A stretch of 64,000 bases of DNA from NCBI GenBank assembly GCA_027533425.1, contig JAPZUD010000002.1, positions 248,001 to 312,000 of the forward strand, given 5' to 3'. Positions within the stretch are counted from its first letter, which is position 1, and every line of letters begins with the position of its first letter. A program made the position numbers and the translations under genes. The stretch is from Beijerinckiaceae bacterium. GTDB taxonomy: Bacteria; Pseudomonadota; Alphaproteobacteria; Rhizobiales; Beijerinckiaceae. Below the pieces are notes generated by a model. The model did not search any database, had not been told where the DNA came from, and worked only from the letters and a program-made list of their open reading frames with translations. Positions 1 through 9,412 of the stretch are shown one piece after another.

Positions 1-1521
1 TTCGGTCACATCGACCGGCACATCCGAAGCCGTGCCGAAATCCGTCCGACGCCGGCCGAGCGGGGTATCCTTCGAGAAGGCCTTGGCGACCTCGCCGATT
101 TCCCAACGGACGGTCTTCCACTGCTTCGCCTCGGAACCGAGCAGCGCCTCGATGCTGGCCTTCTCCTTCGACAGCTCGTCATGCTCGGTGCGGAGTTCCA
201 TCTCCTCGAGCTTGCGCAGCTGGCGCAGGCGCGTGTCGAGGATGGCATTGGCCTGCGCCTCCGTGAGGTCAAAGCGCTTCATCAGGACGGGTTTGGGCTC
301 GTCCTCCTCGCGGATGATGCGGATCACCTCGTCGAGATTGAGGAAGGCGACCAGCAGGCCGCCGAGGATTTCCAGCCGGGCCTCGATCTTGCCGAGGCGC
401 CAGCGCGAACGGCGCAGCAGGACCTCGCGGCGATGATCAAGGAAGGCCCGCAGCGCTTCGGCCAGGCCGACGACCTTCGGCACCTTGCCGTCGATCAGGA
501 CATTCATGTTGACGGAGAAGCGCGTTTCCAGCTCGGTAAGCTTGAAAAGGGCCTCCATCAGCAACTCGGCCTCGACGGTGCGGGCGCGCGGTTCGAGGAC
601 GATGCGGACATCCTCTGCCGATTCGTCGCGGATATCGGCGAGGAGCGGCAGCTTCTTCTCGTTGAGCAATTCGGCGATCTTCTCGATCAGCCGGCTCTTC
701 TGGACGAGATAGGGGATCTCGGTGATGACCACGACATAGCCGCCGCGGCCGGTCTCTTCCTTGTGCCAGCGGGCTCGCAGGCGGATCGAGCCACGGCCGG
801 TGCGGGCGGTTTCCGCAAGGCTGGCCGGCCCCTCGACAATGATGCCGCCGGTCGGGAAATCCGGCCCCGGCACCAGCTGCATCAGGGCCTCGTGGCTCAC
901 CTGCGGATCATCGATCAGCGCGATGGCCGCAGCACAGAGTTCGGCCGCGTTATGGGGCGGGATGGACGTAGCCATGCCCACCGCAATGCCCTGCGCGCCA
1001 TTGGCCAGCAGGTTCGGAAAGGCGCCGGGCAGGACGACCGGCTCCTCGTTCTGGCCGTCATAGTTCGGGCGGAAGGCGACGCCGTCCTCATCGATGCCCT
1101 GCAGGAGCAGCCGGGCAACCTCGGTCATCCGGGCTTCGGTGTAGCGATAGGCAGCCGCGCTGTCGCCGTCGATATTGCCGAAATTGCCCTGACCATCGAC
1201 CAGCGGGTAGCGCGAGGAGAAATCCTGCGCGAGGCGGACCAGCGCATCGTAGATCGCCTGGTCGCCATGCGGATGGAACGTCCCCATCACGTCGCCGACG
1301 ATCTTCGCGCTTTTCTTGAACGGGGCGGCCGGATCCAGCCGGAGGAGGTGCATCCCGTAGAGGATGCGGCGATGCACCGGCTTCAGCCCGTCCCGGGCAT
1401 CCGGCAGGGCCCGGTGCATGATCGTGGACAGGGCATAGGCGAGGTAACGCTCCTCGAGCGCCTCGCGCAAGGCGATGGCCTCTACGCCTTCGGATGACGG
1501 TGGATCGACCGGTTTTCCCAT
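1..1521 (-). CDS. parC: DNA topoisomerase IV subunit A, 5' part (cut by window edge)
   Basis: Subunit A of topoisomerase IV, the type IIA enzyme that unlinks daughter chromosomes together with ParE. The ATG is at 1521 and 507 codons are present before the left edge. The N-terminal breakage-reunion domain is clear: a [20 protein letters not shown] block near residues 29-48, HPHGD at 83-87 and YRYTEARM, in which Tyr127 is the expected DNA-attaching tyrosine. At the positions of E. coli ParC Ser80 and Glu84 it has Gln88 and Asp92. ParC is preferred over GyrA because of the LSTIM and LRLDP wording and the recO/era neighbourhood. The C-terminal domain is not visible. Confidence 0.95.
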   Translation of the reverse strand, partial: MGKPVDPPSSEGVEAIALREALEERYLAYALSTIMHRALPDARDGLKPVHRRILYGMHLLRLDPAAPFKKSAKIVGDVMGTFHPHGDQAIYDALVRLAQDFSSRYPLVDGQGNFGNIDGDSAAAYRYTEARMTEVARLLLQGIDEDGVAFRPNYDGQNEEPVVLPGAFPNLLANGAQGIAVGMATSIPPHNAAELCAAAIALIDDPQVSHEALMQLVPGPDFPTGGIIVEGPASLAETARTGRGSIRLRARWHKEETGRGGYVVVITEIPYLVQKSRLIEKIAELLNEKKLPLLADIRDESAEDVRIVLEPRARTVEAELLMEALFKLTELETRFSVNMNVLIDGKVPKVVGLAEALRAFLDHRREVLLRRSRWRLGKIEARLEILGGLLVAFLNLDEVIRIIREEDEPKPVLMKRFDLTEAQANAILDTRLRQLRKLEEMELRTEHDELSKEKASIEALLGSEAKQWKTVRWEIGEVAKAFSKDTPLGRRRTDFGTASDVPVDVTE

Positions 1522-1606
1522 GTCTCCCGCGTTAGCGGAGGATGCGAGTCGCGACAAGGGATTGCCTTGCTGGCAAGGCAGATATCCCCGCCTCCGGGCA
1601 TTCGGT

Positions 1607-2959
1607 CTATTTCCCGAGATGGACCTTCTGGTTGCCGGTCGGGCCAAGGCCGACGGGCACGGGCACCGGCGAATTCTGGTAGTTCGAGTTGATCACGAGG
1701 TTGGGGCCATCGAAAAGGTCGAGCCGGTCAACCACCATGATCGTGAAGGGCGACTGGTCGGCCACGGGTTGGTTGCTGTCGATCGTCAGCACGCCCTTCC
1801 TGAGATAGATCGTCCCGGTGAGCACCTTGGCGCGGTCCGAGGTGATGCGGTTCTGGTTGGTGATTTTCACCATCGTTGTGTTGCCAGTGAGGGGATCGGT
1901 CTTCGCGGCAGCCTCCTCGATTATGCCGCTGCCCTCCCAGATCAGCATGCCGGCCGTATCCCCGCTAACCGGCGCCGTAATATTGATCAGGCCCTGATGC
2001 TCGAACCGGAAATAGGCGTTCTTGCCGGTGAAGTACAGCGTGACACCGTTGCCGTGCAGTTCGGCGGTGTTCTGGACCCGGAGCGGCCCATCCTTGAAGA
2101 TATAGACACCCGGATTGAAGGTCACCTTGGCCGTGCCATGGATCTGCATCCCGCCGCAATAGGTGCCGGGATCAAAAGAGAAGGAGCCACCGGCGATCTT
2201 CTTCGGCATCGTCTTGCAGATCAGGTCGGCCTTGGGTTCGGGCTTGCTGACCAGCGGATCCTTGATCTCCGGACAATCGGTAACGAGGTTGCCCTCGACC
2301 GAGGAGCCGACATTCTTGATGCCGCCGCGGGCACAGATCGTGGTCGCTTTCAGCTTGGAGCCTTCGCCGAGTGATATGGCGCTCTTGTGCTGGGAATTGG
2401 AATGCATCATGCAGCCATTGGCGGTCAGCGTGGAGCCGTTCCGCAGGTTCACCGCCGCATTGCGCGTCCCGTTCAGGGCAAGCACACAGAGCTTCATCTG
2501 CTCGGAGACACCAGCCGGGCGCGCCGTGGCAGAAGCCGAGATACTGCTGACACCGATCACCTTCTCGAACGTGCCGAAGGGCGTCGAGAATCTCTGGCTG
2601 CCTTCGACACGGACGGCAGCGTTGTTCTCGATCAGCGTGGCGCTGATCGCGATCTTGTGCGGAATGTTCGCCGGGATGTTGGCCTCGGCATACCGTACGG
2701 CGAGCGTCTGGGCGCGCGTCTGCGTGATGGTGGACAGGCTCATCTCGCGGGCAATGCCGAGCGCAGCCGCATCGACGATCTGCTGGAGGCGGTTCTGGGT
2801 ACCCGACATCGAGGCATAGTCGGTGGCGAAACCGCCAACAGCCAGCATGGTCGGGAGCGACATGGCAAAGATCACCGCAGATGTGCCCGCTTCGGCCCTG
2901 CCGAAGCGCTGGATACGCGATCTGATCGTGTCAACCCAATGGTTGATTGCCTTGAACAT
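1607..2959 (-). CDS. TadE/TadG-family pilus assembly-like protein (orphan)
   Basis: A 450-residue protein. Its N-terminus ([20 protein letters not shown]) is the TadE/TadG signature: a basic stretch, then one transmembrane helix at about residues 22-45, then a segment rich in Ala, Gln and Asp as in Flp pseudopilins. The remaining 300 or so residues are a Gly/Asn/Thr-rich, probably periplasmic region with paired cysteines, as in long TadG proteins. TadG proteins are minor components linked to Flp/Tad pili or the envelope. The ATG at 2959 (MFKAINHW) is preferred; an upstream TTG at 3088 would overlap recO. No other tad/cpa gene is present in the window. Confidence 0.7.
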   Translation of the reverse strand: MFKAINHWVDTIRSRIQRFGRAEAGTSAVIFAMSLPTMLAVGGFATDYASMSGTQNRLQQIVDAAALGIAREMSLSTITQTRAQTLAVRYAEANIPANIPHKIAISATLIENNAAVRVEGSQRFSTPFGTFEKVIGVSSISASATARPAGVSEQMKLCVLALNGTRNAAVNLRNGSTLTANGCMMHSNSQHKSAISLGEGSKLKATTICARGGIKNVGSSVEGNLVTDCPEIKDPLVSKPEPKADLICKTMPKKIAGGSFSFDPGTYCGGMQIHGTAKVTFNPGVYIFKDGPLRVQNTAELHGNGVTLYFTGKNAYFRFEHQGLINITAPVSGDTAGMLIWEGSGIIEEAAAKTDPLTGNTTMVKITNQNRITSDRAKVLTGTIYLRKGVLTIDSNQPVADQSPFTIMVVDRLDLFDGPNLVINSNYQNSPVPVPVGLGPTGNQKVHLGK

Positions 2960-3062
2960 CTGGTACGCCTGCCGGGGATTGTTCCCTCTGGCTTTCATTC
3001 CTAGCAGCGAGAAGAAAACAAAAGGCAAGGAAACGGAGGCAACGGGCGGTTTCGGAAAACGA

Positions 3063-3815
3063 TCAAATTTTAGAGATGTTTGATGCAATAGCGAGCCGAT
3101 CCCGCAGAACTGTCAGGAAAGGCTGGCGTGTAGCGGTGGCGTCCAGCCCGCGCGGAATGAAGAGATGCCGCTCGAGAAAATGGCCGGCGAGCCGGAATCC
3201 CGCCTCGATGGCACCGGAATCCGCACCGGTCAGTTCCTCGCCGAGCAGGAAGGCCGGGAGCGGCAGCAGCCTGTCCCGGTAGGGCTCCGCAGCCCCGGCG
3301 GAGACGGCCCGGCCGGATTTCGGCGAGACATGAGTCAGCTCATCGGTGCGACCGGTCGCCGCACAGGTGGAGAGATCGAGCCCGAAGCCAAGCTCGGCAA
3401 GAATGGACACCTCGAACCGCACCATCACCGCCCCGAGCAGCAGCGGTTCGGCCAGCAGCTGGCACAGCCCGTCCGCCGCCTCGTAGAGCCCGGCATGGAG
3501 CTGCCGCTCGGGCATCAGCCGCAGCAGCGAGGCCAGATGCATGACGGCGTGGAGCGCGAGCGGATCCGAGAGCACGAGCCCGGCGCGGCTCTGCAGCGGT
3601 TCGGCCGTGAACTGGCCGAGATGCTCCTCCAGCCGCGCGCGCCAGGTCAGCGCAACACGGTTGCCGGGCTGGAGACCGGGCGCCTGTCGTGCAGAGCGGC
3701 CGCCCCGGACGAGGCCGAGATGCCGCCCATGCTCCCGCGTCATGGCCTCGAGAATGACATCCCGCTCGCCGTGGCGGCGGACGGAAAGGATGAGTCCCTC
3801 ATCCTGCCATTCCAT
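3063..3815 (-). CDS. recO: DNA repair protein RecO
   Basis: RecO (250 residues) works with RecR, and RecF where present, to load RecA on SSB-coated gaps. The start MEWQDEGLILSVRRHGERD is the N-terminal OB-fold typical of RecO: a short strand, then the basic VRRHGE(R/K)D motif. The rest is the helical domain with the conserved YEAADGL and LLRLMPERQ-type segments. It follows era with a 45-nt gap, the standard alphaproteobacterial rnc-era-recO order, and is probably cotranscribed with it. Length is normal for the family. Confidence 0.93.
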   Translation of the reverse strand: MEWQDEGLILSVRRHGERDVILEAMTREHGRHLGLVRGGRSARQAPGLQPGNRVALTWRARLEEHLGQFTAEPLQSRAGLVLSDPLALHAVMHLASLLRLMPERQLHAGLYEAADGLCQLLAEPLLLGAVMVRFEVSILAELGFGLDLSTCAATGRTDELTHVSPKSGRAVSAGAAEPYRDRLLPLPAFLLGEELTGADSGAIEAGFRLAGHFLERHLFIPRGLDATATRQPFLTVLRDRLAIASNISKI

Positions 3816-3860
3816 GGCGGCCTCCCTGCCCGGCCTGTCGGCCCCCGCGCGCCCCGCAGC

Positions 3861-4787
3861 TCAGCGCTTCGGCTCGCGCGGGAATTCCAGCCCCATCTCG
3901 CGGTAGCGTTCGGGGTCGTTCGCCCAGTCCTCGCGCACTTTCACGAAGAGGAAAAGATGCACCTTGGCTTCCGCCGCTTCCTCGATCTCCTTGCGCGCGG
4001 CCATGCCGATGCGCTTGATCGTCTGGCCCTTCTCGCCGAGCACGATCTTCCGCTGGCTCTCGCGCTCGACAAAGATCGTCTGGTCGATGCGGACATCGCC
4101 ATTCTTCATCACCGTCCATTTCTCGGTTTCCACCGTGGAGCGGTAGGGCAATTCGTCATGCAGCCGCTCGAAGATCTTCTCGCGGGTGATCTCGGCCGCG
4201 AGGAAGCGCAAGGGCGCGTCGGAAATCTCGTCTTCCGGGTAGAGCCAGGGCCCCGGCGGCAGTTTGTCCGCAAGCCATTCGAGGATCTTCGCCACGCCAT
4301 ATCCCCGAAGGGCGGAGATCATGAAAGTGGCCTCGAAGGCGACCCGCTCGTTCAGCGCGGCGGTGATGGCCAGCAGTTTCTCGTGGGGGACGAGGTCGAT
4401 CTTGTTGAGGATCAGGAATTTCGGCTGCCGGATCTCACCGAGCTGGGCGAGCAGTGCCTCTTCGTCATCGTGGTCGGCATGGGTGACATCGATCAGCACG
4501 CCGACGCGATCGGCATCCGAAGCCCCGCCCCAGGCCGAGGTGACCATCGCCTTTTCGAGCCGGCGCTTCGGCGCGAAGATACCGGGCGTATCGACGAAAA
4601 TCACCTGAGTCCGCCCTGCCATGGCGATGCCGCGGATCTGGGTGCGCGTCGTCTGGACCTTGCGGCTGACGATGGAGATCTTCGCCCCGACAAGGGCGTT
4701 GAGCAAGGTCGACTTGCCGGCATTCGGCACGCCGATCAGGGCGACAAAGCCGCAGCGTGTGGGCGTTTCGGTCACGGGTTCAGTCAT
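3861..4787 (-). CDS. era: GTPase Era
   Basis: Era is an essential GTPase that binds the 3' end of 16S rRNA during 30S maturation. The 308-residue product has G1 GVPNAGKST at residues 19-27, G3 DTPG at 66-69 and G4 NKID at 128-131. A C-terminal KH domain (GEKGQTIKRIG) precedes the PREPKR tail. The ATG at 4787 is chosen because it sits in ATGACTGA, overlapping the rnc stop by 8 nt, and because the G domain then begins about 13 residues in. Two upstream ATGs (4802, 4844) lie inside rnc and would add a non-conserved tail. It is translationally coupled to rnc. Confidence 0.96.
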   Translation of the reverse strand: MTEPVTETPTRCGFVALIGVPNAGKSTLLNALVGAKISIVSRKVQTTRTQIRGIAMAGRTQVIFVDTPGIFAPKRRLEKAMVTSAWGGASDADRVGVLIDVTHADHDDEEALLAQLGEIRQPKFLILNKIDLVPHEKLLAITAALNERVAFEATFMISALRGYGVAKILEWLADKLPPGPWLYPEDEISDAPLRFLAAEITREKIFERLHDELPYRSTVETEKWTVMKNGDVRIDQTIFVERESQRKIVLGEKGQTIKRIGMAARKEIEEAAEAKVHLFLFVKVREDWANDPERYREMGLEFPREPKR

Positions 4788-5508
4788 TCGGGTTCGATCC
4801 ATCCGGGCGAGCCTGCCCGTCCTCCTGCCACAGGCCGGCCGCACGCAGCCATTTTTCGGCAGCAGCCCGTTCGGCCAGACGTTTCGACGGCCCGGAAGCC
4901 GTCACTTCGGGCTGGCCCTGGACCAGCACGGCGATTTCGAAGACCGGCGCATGATCCGGGCCCTTGCGCCCGACATCGCGATAGGCCGGCACCGGCAGGC
5001 CGCGGGCCTGCACGATTTCCTGCAACAGGGTCTTGGCATCCTTGGGCACCGAAAGCGGCGCCTGCATCCGCGCTGTCCAGGTGGCCCGGACGAGCCGCTC
5101 CGCCGCCTCCAGCCCGCCATCGCGGAAGACCGCGCCGATCACCGCCTCGCAGGAATCGCCAAGAATGGCATCGCGCTTGCGCGCACCGGAACGGATCTCG
5201 CCCTCGCCCATCCGGAGATGGTCGCCCAGGCTCCAGTCCCGCGCGACGGCGGCACAGCTTTCCTTCCGCACGAGATCGGCAAGGCGCTTGGACAATTCCC
5301 CTTCAGGCGCGTCGGGGAACGCCTCGAACAGCATGGTCGAGACGATGAGGCCGAGCACGCGGTCGCCCAGGAATTCCAGGCGCTGGTAGGAACGCCCGGC
5401 CCCGGCGCCGCTGACATGGGTCAGCGCTTCCTCGAGCAGGGCGATATCGCTGAACCGGTAGCCCAGCCGGCGCTGGAGAGCGGCGATCGAGGGCGCGGCC
5501 GCCGCCAT
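4780..5508 (-). CDS. rnc: Ribonuclease III
   Basis: RNase III cleaves double-stranded RNA, including pre-rRNA and antisense duplexes. The 242-residue protein has the nuclease signature YQRLEFLGDRVLGL at residues 41-54 (Glu45 and Asp49 of the metal site) and a second acidic patch (ILGDSCEAVIGAVF). A C-terminal double-stranded RNA-binding domain ends in GPSKRLAERAAAEKWL. Its ATG shares one base with the lepB stop (TGATG at 5510-5506), so lepB, rnc, era and recO form one coupled operon. Confidence 0.96.
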   Translation of the reverse strand: MAAAAPSIAALQRRLGYRFSDIALLEEALTHVSGAGAGRSYQRLEFLGDRVLGLIVSTMLFEAFPDAPEGELSKRLADLVRKESCAAVARDWSLGDHLRMGEGEIRSGARKRDAILGDSCEAVIGAVFRDGGLEAAERLVRATWTARMQAPLSVPKDAKTLLQEIVQARGLPVPAYRDVGRKGPDHAPVFEIAVLVQGQPEVTASGPSKRLAERAAAEKWLRAAGLWQEDGQARPDGSNPND

Positions 5509-6284
5509 CAGCGGATTTTCTGGAAGATGCGGCCCCAGCGGGCCTCGCTCGGCCAGCGCCAGATCATCCAGGGCGGGGTCCCTTCCTCGATCGAGAAGAA
5601 GATCATCTCGGCGCGGCCGACAAAATTCTCGTAGGGCACGAAGCCGACGCCCTGCGCGGATTGATCGCGGCTGTCGGTGGAATTGTCGCGGTTATCGCCC
5701 ATCATGAAGTAATGACCGGGCGGCACGAGATATTCCGGCGTGTTGTCCCAGTAGGAGCGGTTCCCCTCGCGCTCGTTGACATGGTAGGACACGCCATTCG
5801 GCAGGGTTTCGAGGAAGCGCGGCACGCGCAGGACACGGCCGAACTGGTCCCGTTCCTCGAAGACACCGTCCGCCTCCTTCTTTACGGGCTGGCCGTTGAT
5901 ATAGACGAGCCCGTTGATCAGCTGCACGCGATCACCCGGCATGCCGATGACGCGCTTGATGTAATCCGTCTCGCCATCGCGCGGCAGCTTGAACACGGCG
6001 ATATCGCCGCGCTTGGGTTCCGCCCCCCAGACGCGCCCCTCGAACGGCGCGATCGAATAGGGGAAGGAGTGTTTCGAATAGCCATAGGCATATTTCGAGA
6101 CGAAGAGATAATCGCCGATCAGCAAGGTCGGGATCAGCGAGCCCGAGGGAATGTTGAAGGGCTGGAAGGCGAATGTCCGGATCACCAGCGCGATGAGCAG
6201 CGCCTCGATGATCACGCGGATCGTTTCGCCCAGACCGCCGGTATCCTTGGCCTGGGGCTTTTCCTGCAAGTTATCCATCGCCAT
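5508..6284 (-). CDS. lepB: Signal peptidase I
   Basis: Type I signal peptidase, an inner-membrane serine protease that removes signal peptides from Sec and Tat exports. The 258-residue protein has one N-terminal transmembrane segment at about residues 24-42. The nucleophile is Ser49 in IPSGSLIPTL, the general base is Lys110 in DYIKRVIGMPGD, and the later box MGDNRDNSTDSR is present. It heads the rnc-era-recO transcription unit. In related genomes acpS lies directly upstream; here a 9-kb catabolic cluster separates the two. Confidence 0.96.
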   Translation of the reverse strand: MAMDNLQEKPQAKDTGGLGETIRVIIEALLIALVIRTFAFQPFNIPSGSLIPTLLIGDYLFVSKYAYGYSKHSFPYSIAPFEGRVWGAEPKRGDIAVFKLPRDGETDYIKRVIGMPGDRVQLINGLVYINGQPVKKEADGVFEERDQFGRVLRVPRFLETLPNGVSYHVNEREGNRSYWDNTPEYLVPPGHYFMMGDNRDNSTDSRDQSAQGVGFVPYENFVGRAEMIFFSIEEGTPPWMIWRWPSEARWGRIFQKIR

Positions 6285-6653
6285 TCCGAGAAAACTCCGC
6301 CATCGCGCGAGGGAACCCCGGCCTTGGCGTGAACCTGATGCACCGGGATATACAAGCGCACCCCGACAAGGGCAATGTGGCGGAATGAGGAGGATGGTCC
6401 GGCTGCACCGGATTTTTCACCCGTGGCGGGGGTTTCCGGGGCTGTGCCCCCTCACCCGCCGTCGCTCCGCGCCGTCGACCTCTCCCCGGGGGGAGAGGTG
6501 GGGTGCGTGCTCTTCCAGCTCCTTCGGCGTCATGCCCGCCCTCGGGGCGGGCATCCACGACTTGCACCCGTGCGGAAGCCGAAGTCGTGGATGGCCGGGC
6601 CAGGCCCGGCCATGACGTTGGAGGTTGCTCAGGCGGCGCGGAACCGCCCTGTC
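6285..6653. other. Intergenic region with hairpin and repeat copy 1
   Basis: A 369-base stretch between lepB and the nitroreductase gene. It should hold the lepB operon promoter, although no convincing -35/-10 pair stands out. It carries a 10-bp hairpin at 6478-6499 (ACCTCTCCCC/GGGGAGAGGT) without a T-tract, and the first copy of the cloverleaf repeat at 6528-6617. No supported coding sequence was seen. Confidence 0.7.
6528..6617 (+). repeat. Cloverleaf intergenic repeat, copy 1
   Basis: A 90-nt element built from three inverted repeats inside a short closing stem. The left hairpin is ATGCCCGCCC-TCG-GGGCGGGCAT. The middle stem CCACGACTT/AAGTCGTGG encloses about 18 nt. The right hairpin is ATGGCCGGGCC-A-GGCCCGGCCAT, and the closing pair is CGTC/GACG. 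The same architecture recurs at 11947-12038 and 37791-37879 in the same orientation. Spurious frames through it give peptides such as MAGLGPAIHD. Confidence 0.9.
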
Positions 6654-7334
6654 CTATCCGGGCAAGGTTTCCAGAAAGGTCGCGAAGGCCGGGACCGGCT
6701 CACGGACTGTCTCGAACAGGTTCTCCGGCGCGGCCGGGTCGCGGTGGCCCAGCGCCATGCCGCAGACGATGCGCTGGTCGGCCGGGATGGCCAGCAGGTC
6801 GCGGATCTCGCGGTGATAGGTGATGAAGGCCGCCTGCGGGCAGGTATCGAGGCCGCGGGCCCGGGCGGCGATCATGACATTCTGGAGGAACATCCCGTAA
6901 TCGAGCCAGGAGCCGAGTTCGAGATCGTCGTCGATCGTGAAGATCAGCCCGACCGGCGCGTCGAAGAAGGTGAAGTTCCTGGCATGCTGGGCATGCATGC
7001 GGGCCTTGTCGCCCTTCTGGATACCCAGCGTGGCGTAGAGGTCGTAGCCGACCTTGCGGCGCCGGGTGAGATAGGGCTCGCGGAAGACCGGCGGGTAATA
7101 GGCATATTGCGGGGTGCCGGCCTCGCCCTCCAGCGCCAGCGCTTCCAGCCGGCGGCAGAATTCCGTCCGGGCCACGCCCGTCAGGACCGTCGCACGCCAG
7201 GGCTGCATATTGGTGCCCGACGGGGCCCGCGCGGCGACGGCAAGGATCTCCTCGACCGTCTCGCGCGGGACGGGCGTATCGAGAAAGGCCCGGATCGATT
7301 TCCGGGTCAGGATGGCCTCGTCGGCACTGAGCAT
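6654..7334 (-). CDS. Nitroreductase-family FMN oxidoreductase
   Basis: A 226-residue protein of the nitroreductase superfamily: FMN-dependent NAD(P)H oxidoreductases acting on nitro compounds, quinones or enones. The family N-terminus is clear (TRKSIRAFLDTPVP, then the phosphate-binding AARAPSGTNMQPW). The later SWLDYGMFLQNVMIAARARGLDTCPQ segment and the C-terminal ICGMALGHRDP block are also typical. It is the most distal gene of the catabolic run and lies 30 nt after the acyl-CoA dehydrogenase. Its substrate cannot be read from sequence; it may serve redox balance or an enoate reduction. Confidence 0.88.
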   Translation of the reverse strand: MLSADEAILTRKSIRAFLDTPVPRETVEEILAVAARAPSGTNMQPWRATVLTGVARTEFCRRLEALALEGEAGTPQYAYYPPVFREPYLTRRRKVGYDLYATLGIQKGDKARMHAQHARNFTFFDAPVGLIFTIDDDLELGSWLDYGMFLQNVMIAARARGLDTCPQAAFITYHREIRDLLAIPADQRIVCGMALGHRDPAAPENLFETVREPVPAFATFLETLPG

Positions 7335-7364
7335 GGCGCGTTCCCCGTCTGGTGGCCGGCCGCC

Positions 7365-8531
7365 TCAGAAGGAACGCGGCAGGCCGAGCACATGCTCCGC
7401 GATATAGGCCAGGATCAGGTTGGTCGAGATGGGCGCCACCTGATAGAGGCGGGTTTCCCGGAATTTCCGCTCGACATCATATTCGCAGGCGAAGCCGAAG
7501 CCGCCATGGAACTGGATGCAGGCATTGGCGGCTTCCCAGCTCGCCTTGGCGGCAAGGTATTTCGCCATGTTGGCCTGGGCCCCGCAGGCCTCATGCGCAT
7601 CGAAGAGCCGGCAGGCCTCGTAGCGCATCAGATTGGCGGCCTCGACCTCGATATAGCTTTCGGCGATCGGGAATTGCACGCCCTGGTTCTGGCCGATCGG
7701 GCGGCCGAAGACGATGCGTTCCTTCGTGTAAGCGGTGACCTTGTCGAGGAACCAATAGCCATCGCCGATACATTCCGCGGCGATCAGGATGCGCTCCGCA
7801 TTGAGCCCGTCGAGGATGTATTTGAAGCCCTTGCCCTCCTCGCCGATCAGGTTCTCGGCGGGAATTTCGAGATTGTCGAAGAACAGCTCGTTGGTCTCGT
7901 GATTGACCATGTTGAGGATCGGCCGGACCTCCAGCCCCTTGCCGATGGCCTCGCGCAGGTCGACGAGGAAGATCGACATGCCCTCGCTCTTCTTCTTGAC
8001 CTGATCAAGCGGGGTCGTACGGGCCAGCAGGATCATCAGGTCGGAATGCTGCACGCGGCTGATCCAGACCTTCTGGCCATTGACGACGTAGCGGTCGCCC
8101 TTCCTCACCGCCGTGGTCTTCAGCCTGGTCGTATCCGTCCCGGTGGTCGGTTCGGTCACGCCCATGGACTGGAGGCGGAGGTCGCCAGCGGCAATTTTCG
8201 GCAGGTAGAAGCGCTTCTGCGCCTCCGAACCGTGCCGCAGCAGGGTGCCCATATTGTACATCTGGCCATGGCAGGCGCCGGAATTGCCGCCCGAGCGGTT
8301 GATCTCCTCCATGATGATCGACGCCTCGGTCAAGCCGAGGCCGGAGCCGCCATATTCCTCGGGAATCAAAGCCGCCATCCAGCCGGCGCGGGTCAGCGCA
8401 TCGACGAAGGCTTCGGGATAGCCGCGCGCCTCGTCGATCTTCCGGTGATACTCGGCCGGAAATTCCGCACAGAGCGCACGTACAGCTTCGCGGATCTCGG
8501 GATGGCTGTTGGTCGAGGGAATCATCGTCAT
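7365..8531 (-). CDS. Acyl-CoA dehydrogenase (IVD/LCAD-like active site)
   Basis: An FAD-dependent acyl-CoA dehydrogenase of 388 residues that introduces an alpha,beta double bond into an acyl-CoA and passes electrons to ETF. The SMGVTEPTTGTDTTRL flavin/substrate loop is near residues 122-137 and NGQKVWISR near 151-159. The usual C-terminal catalytic glutamate (YEG in MCAD) is absent, the site reading LYQVAP. Instead DGLNAERILIA places Glu246 at the helix-G position that isovaleryl- and long-chain acyl-CoA dehydrogenases use, which hints at a branched acyl-CoA. Its start overlaps the hydratase stop by 4 nt. Confidence 0.9.
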   Translation of the reverse strand: MTMIPSTNSHPEIREAVRALCAEFPAEYHRKIDEARGYPEAFVDALTRAGWMAALIPEEYGGSGLGLTEASIIMEEINRSGGNSGACHGQMYNMGTLLRHGSEAQKRFYLPKIAAGDLRLQSMGVTEPTTGTDTTRLKTTAVRKGDRYVVNGQKVWISRVQHSDLMILLARTTPLDQVKKKSEGMSIFLVDLREAIGKGLEVRPILNMVNHETNELFFDNLEIPAENLIGEEGKGFKYILDGLNAERILIAAECIGDGYWFLDKVTAYTKERIVFGRPIGQNQGVQFPIAESYIEVEAANLMRYEACRLFDAHEACGAQANMAKYLAAKASWEAANACIQFHGGFGFACEYDVERKFRETRLYQVAPISTNLILAYIAEHVLGLPRSF

Positions 8532-9412
8532 GTCCGGGTTGGGGGGCGGTCAGCCGGGCCTGGCACAGAGAACGTGGCCTGCGCTTCCATGGTGAGCTGT
8601 CCGGATTTCTCAGCCCAGAGTTGCGCCCTCTCCGGGCCATCCAGCCTGCCGTGGACCGAAAAGGAGTCGATGTGGAATGTCGGCGCCAGGGCGCGGAAGG
8701 AGAATTGATTGACCAATTGATCAGGGAACTTCCGGCGCAGCGCGTCCAACAGCAACGTCGCGATCAGCGGCCCATGGACGACGAGACCGGGATAGCCTTC
8801 CTCCCGCGTGACATAGTCGAGATCATAGTGGATCCGGTGCGAATTGAAGGTCAGCGCGGAATAGCGGAACAGCAGCACCGGGTCGGGCCGGACGGGGAAC
8901 GACCATTCCGCCCCGCCCGGTGCCGGCATCGGCTTTGCCGGCGGCGCGTCTGGCGGCGGCAGGCCGCGATAGACGATGTCATGCTCTTCCTCGATTGCCA
9001 TTCCGGCAGATCCGGCGATTTCGTGCCGGACCGTGACGAAGACAAGATCGCCGGTCTTGCCAGCCTTGTGCTCAATGCGCGTCACGGTCGAGATGCGCGT
9101 TGCCGTCTCCCCGATGACCAGCGGCGCCAGAAAGGTCAGCCGGCTGCCGGCCCACATGCGCCGGGGTAGCGGCACCGGCGGCAGGAAGCCGCCACGGGCC
9201 GGATGGCCATCCGGGCCGGCCTCGGCCAGCGGGCTGACGGGGAGAAAATGCAGCCAGTGCCAGAGCGGCGGCAGCGCGGTGCCGGCCTCGTAGGGCGGAT
9301 CGGCCCGGTCGAGCGTCGCCGCCAGCGCATTGGCCGGGAACGGCGCGAGCGCCTCCACCCGCGTCTCGCTGCGGCCGATCCATTGGCGGAGATGGTCGAG
9401 ATCGAGGCTCAT
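8528..9412 (-). CDS. MaoC/HTD2-type enoyl-CoA hydratase (mesaconyl-C4-CoA hydratase-like)
   Basis: A 294-residue protein resembling the double hot-dog hydratases annotated as FAS1-like dehydratase/MaoC or mesaconyl-C4-CoA hydratase. The N-terminal half carries the ALPPLWHWLHFLP segment and the PRRMWAGSRLTFLAPL block typical of this group. The C-terminal half has the MaoC-like FNSHRIHYDLDYV segment (HRIHYD, the expected catalytic dyad region) and GYPGLVVHGPL. It would hydrate the enoyl-CoA made by the adjacent dehydrogenase; the natural substrate is inferred only. It overlaps both neighbours by 4 nt, indicating a tightly coupled operon. Confidence 0.8.
   Translation of the reverse strand: MSLDLDHLRQWIGRSETRVEALAPFPANALAATLDRADPPYEAGTALPPLWHWLHFLPVSPLAEAGPDGHPARGGFLPPVPLPRRMWAGSRLTFLAPLVIGETATRISTVTRIEHKAGKTGDLVFVTVRHEIAGSAGMAIEEEHDIVYRGLPPPDAPPAKPMPAPGGAEWSFPVRPDPVLLFRYSALTFNSHRIHYDLDYVTREEGYPGLVVHGPLIATLLLDALRRKFPDQLVNQFSFRALAPTFHIDSFSVHGRLDGPERAQLWAEKSGQLTMEAQATFSVPGPADRPPTRT

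Noticed and set aside
6478-6499. Terminator for the nitroreductase gene
   Set aside because: The 10-bp hairpin is strong but has no T-tract on either strand; it is kept only as a feature of the intergenic region.
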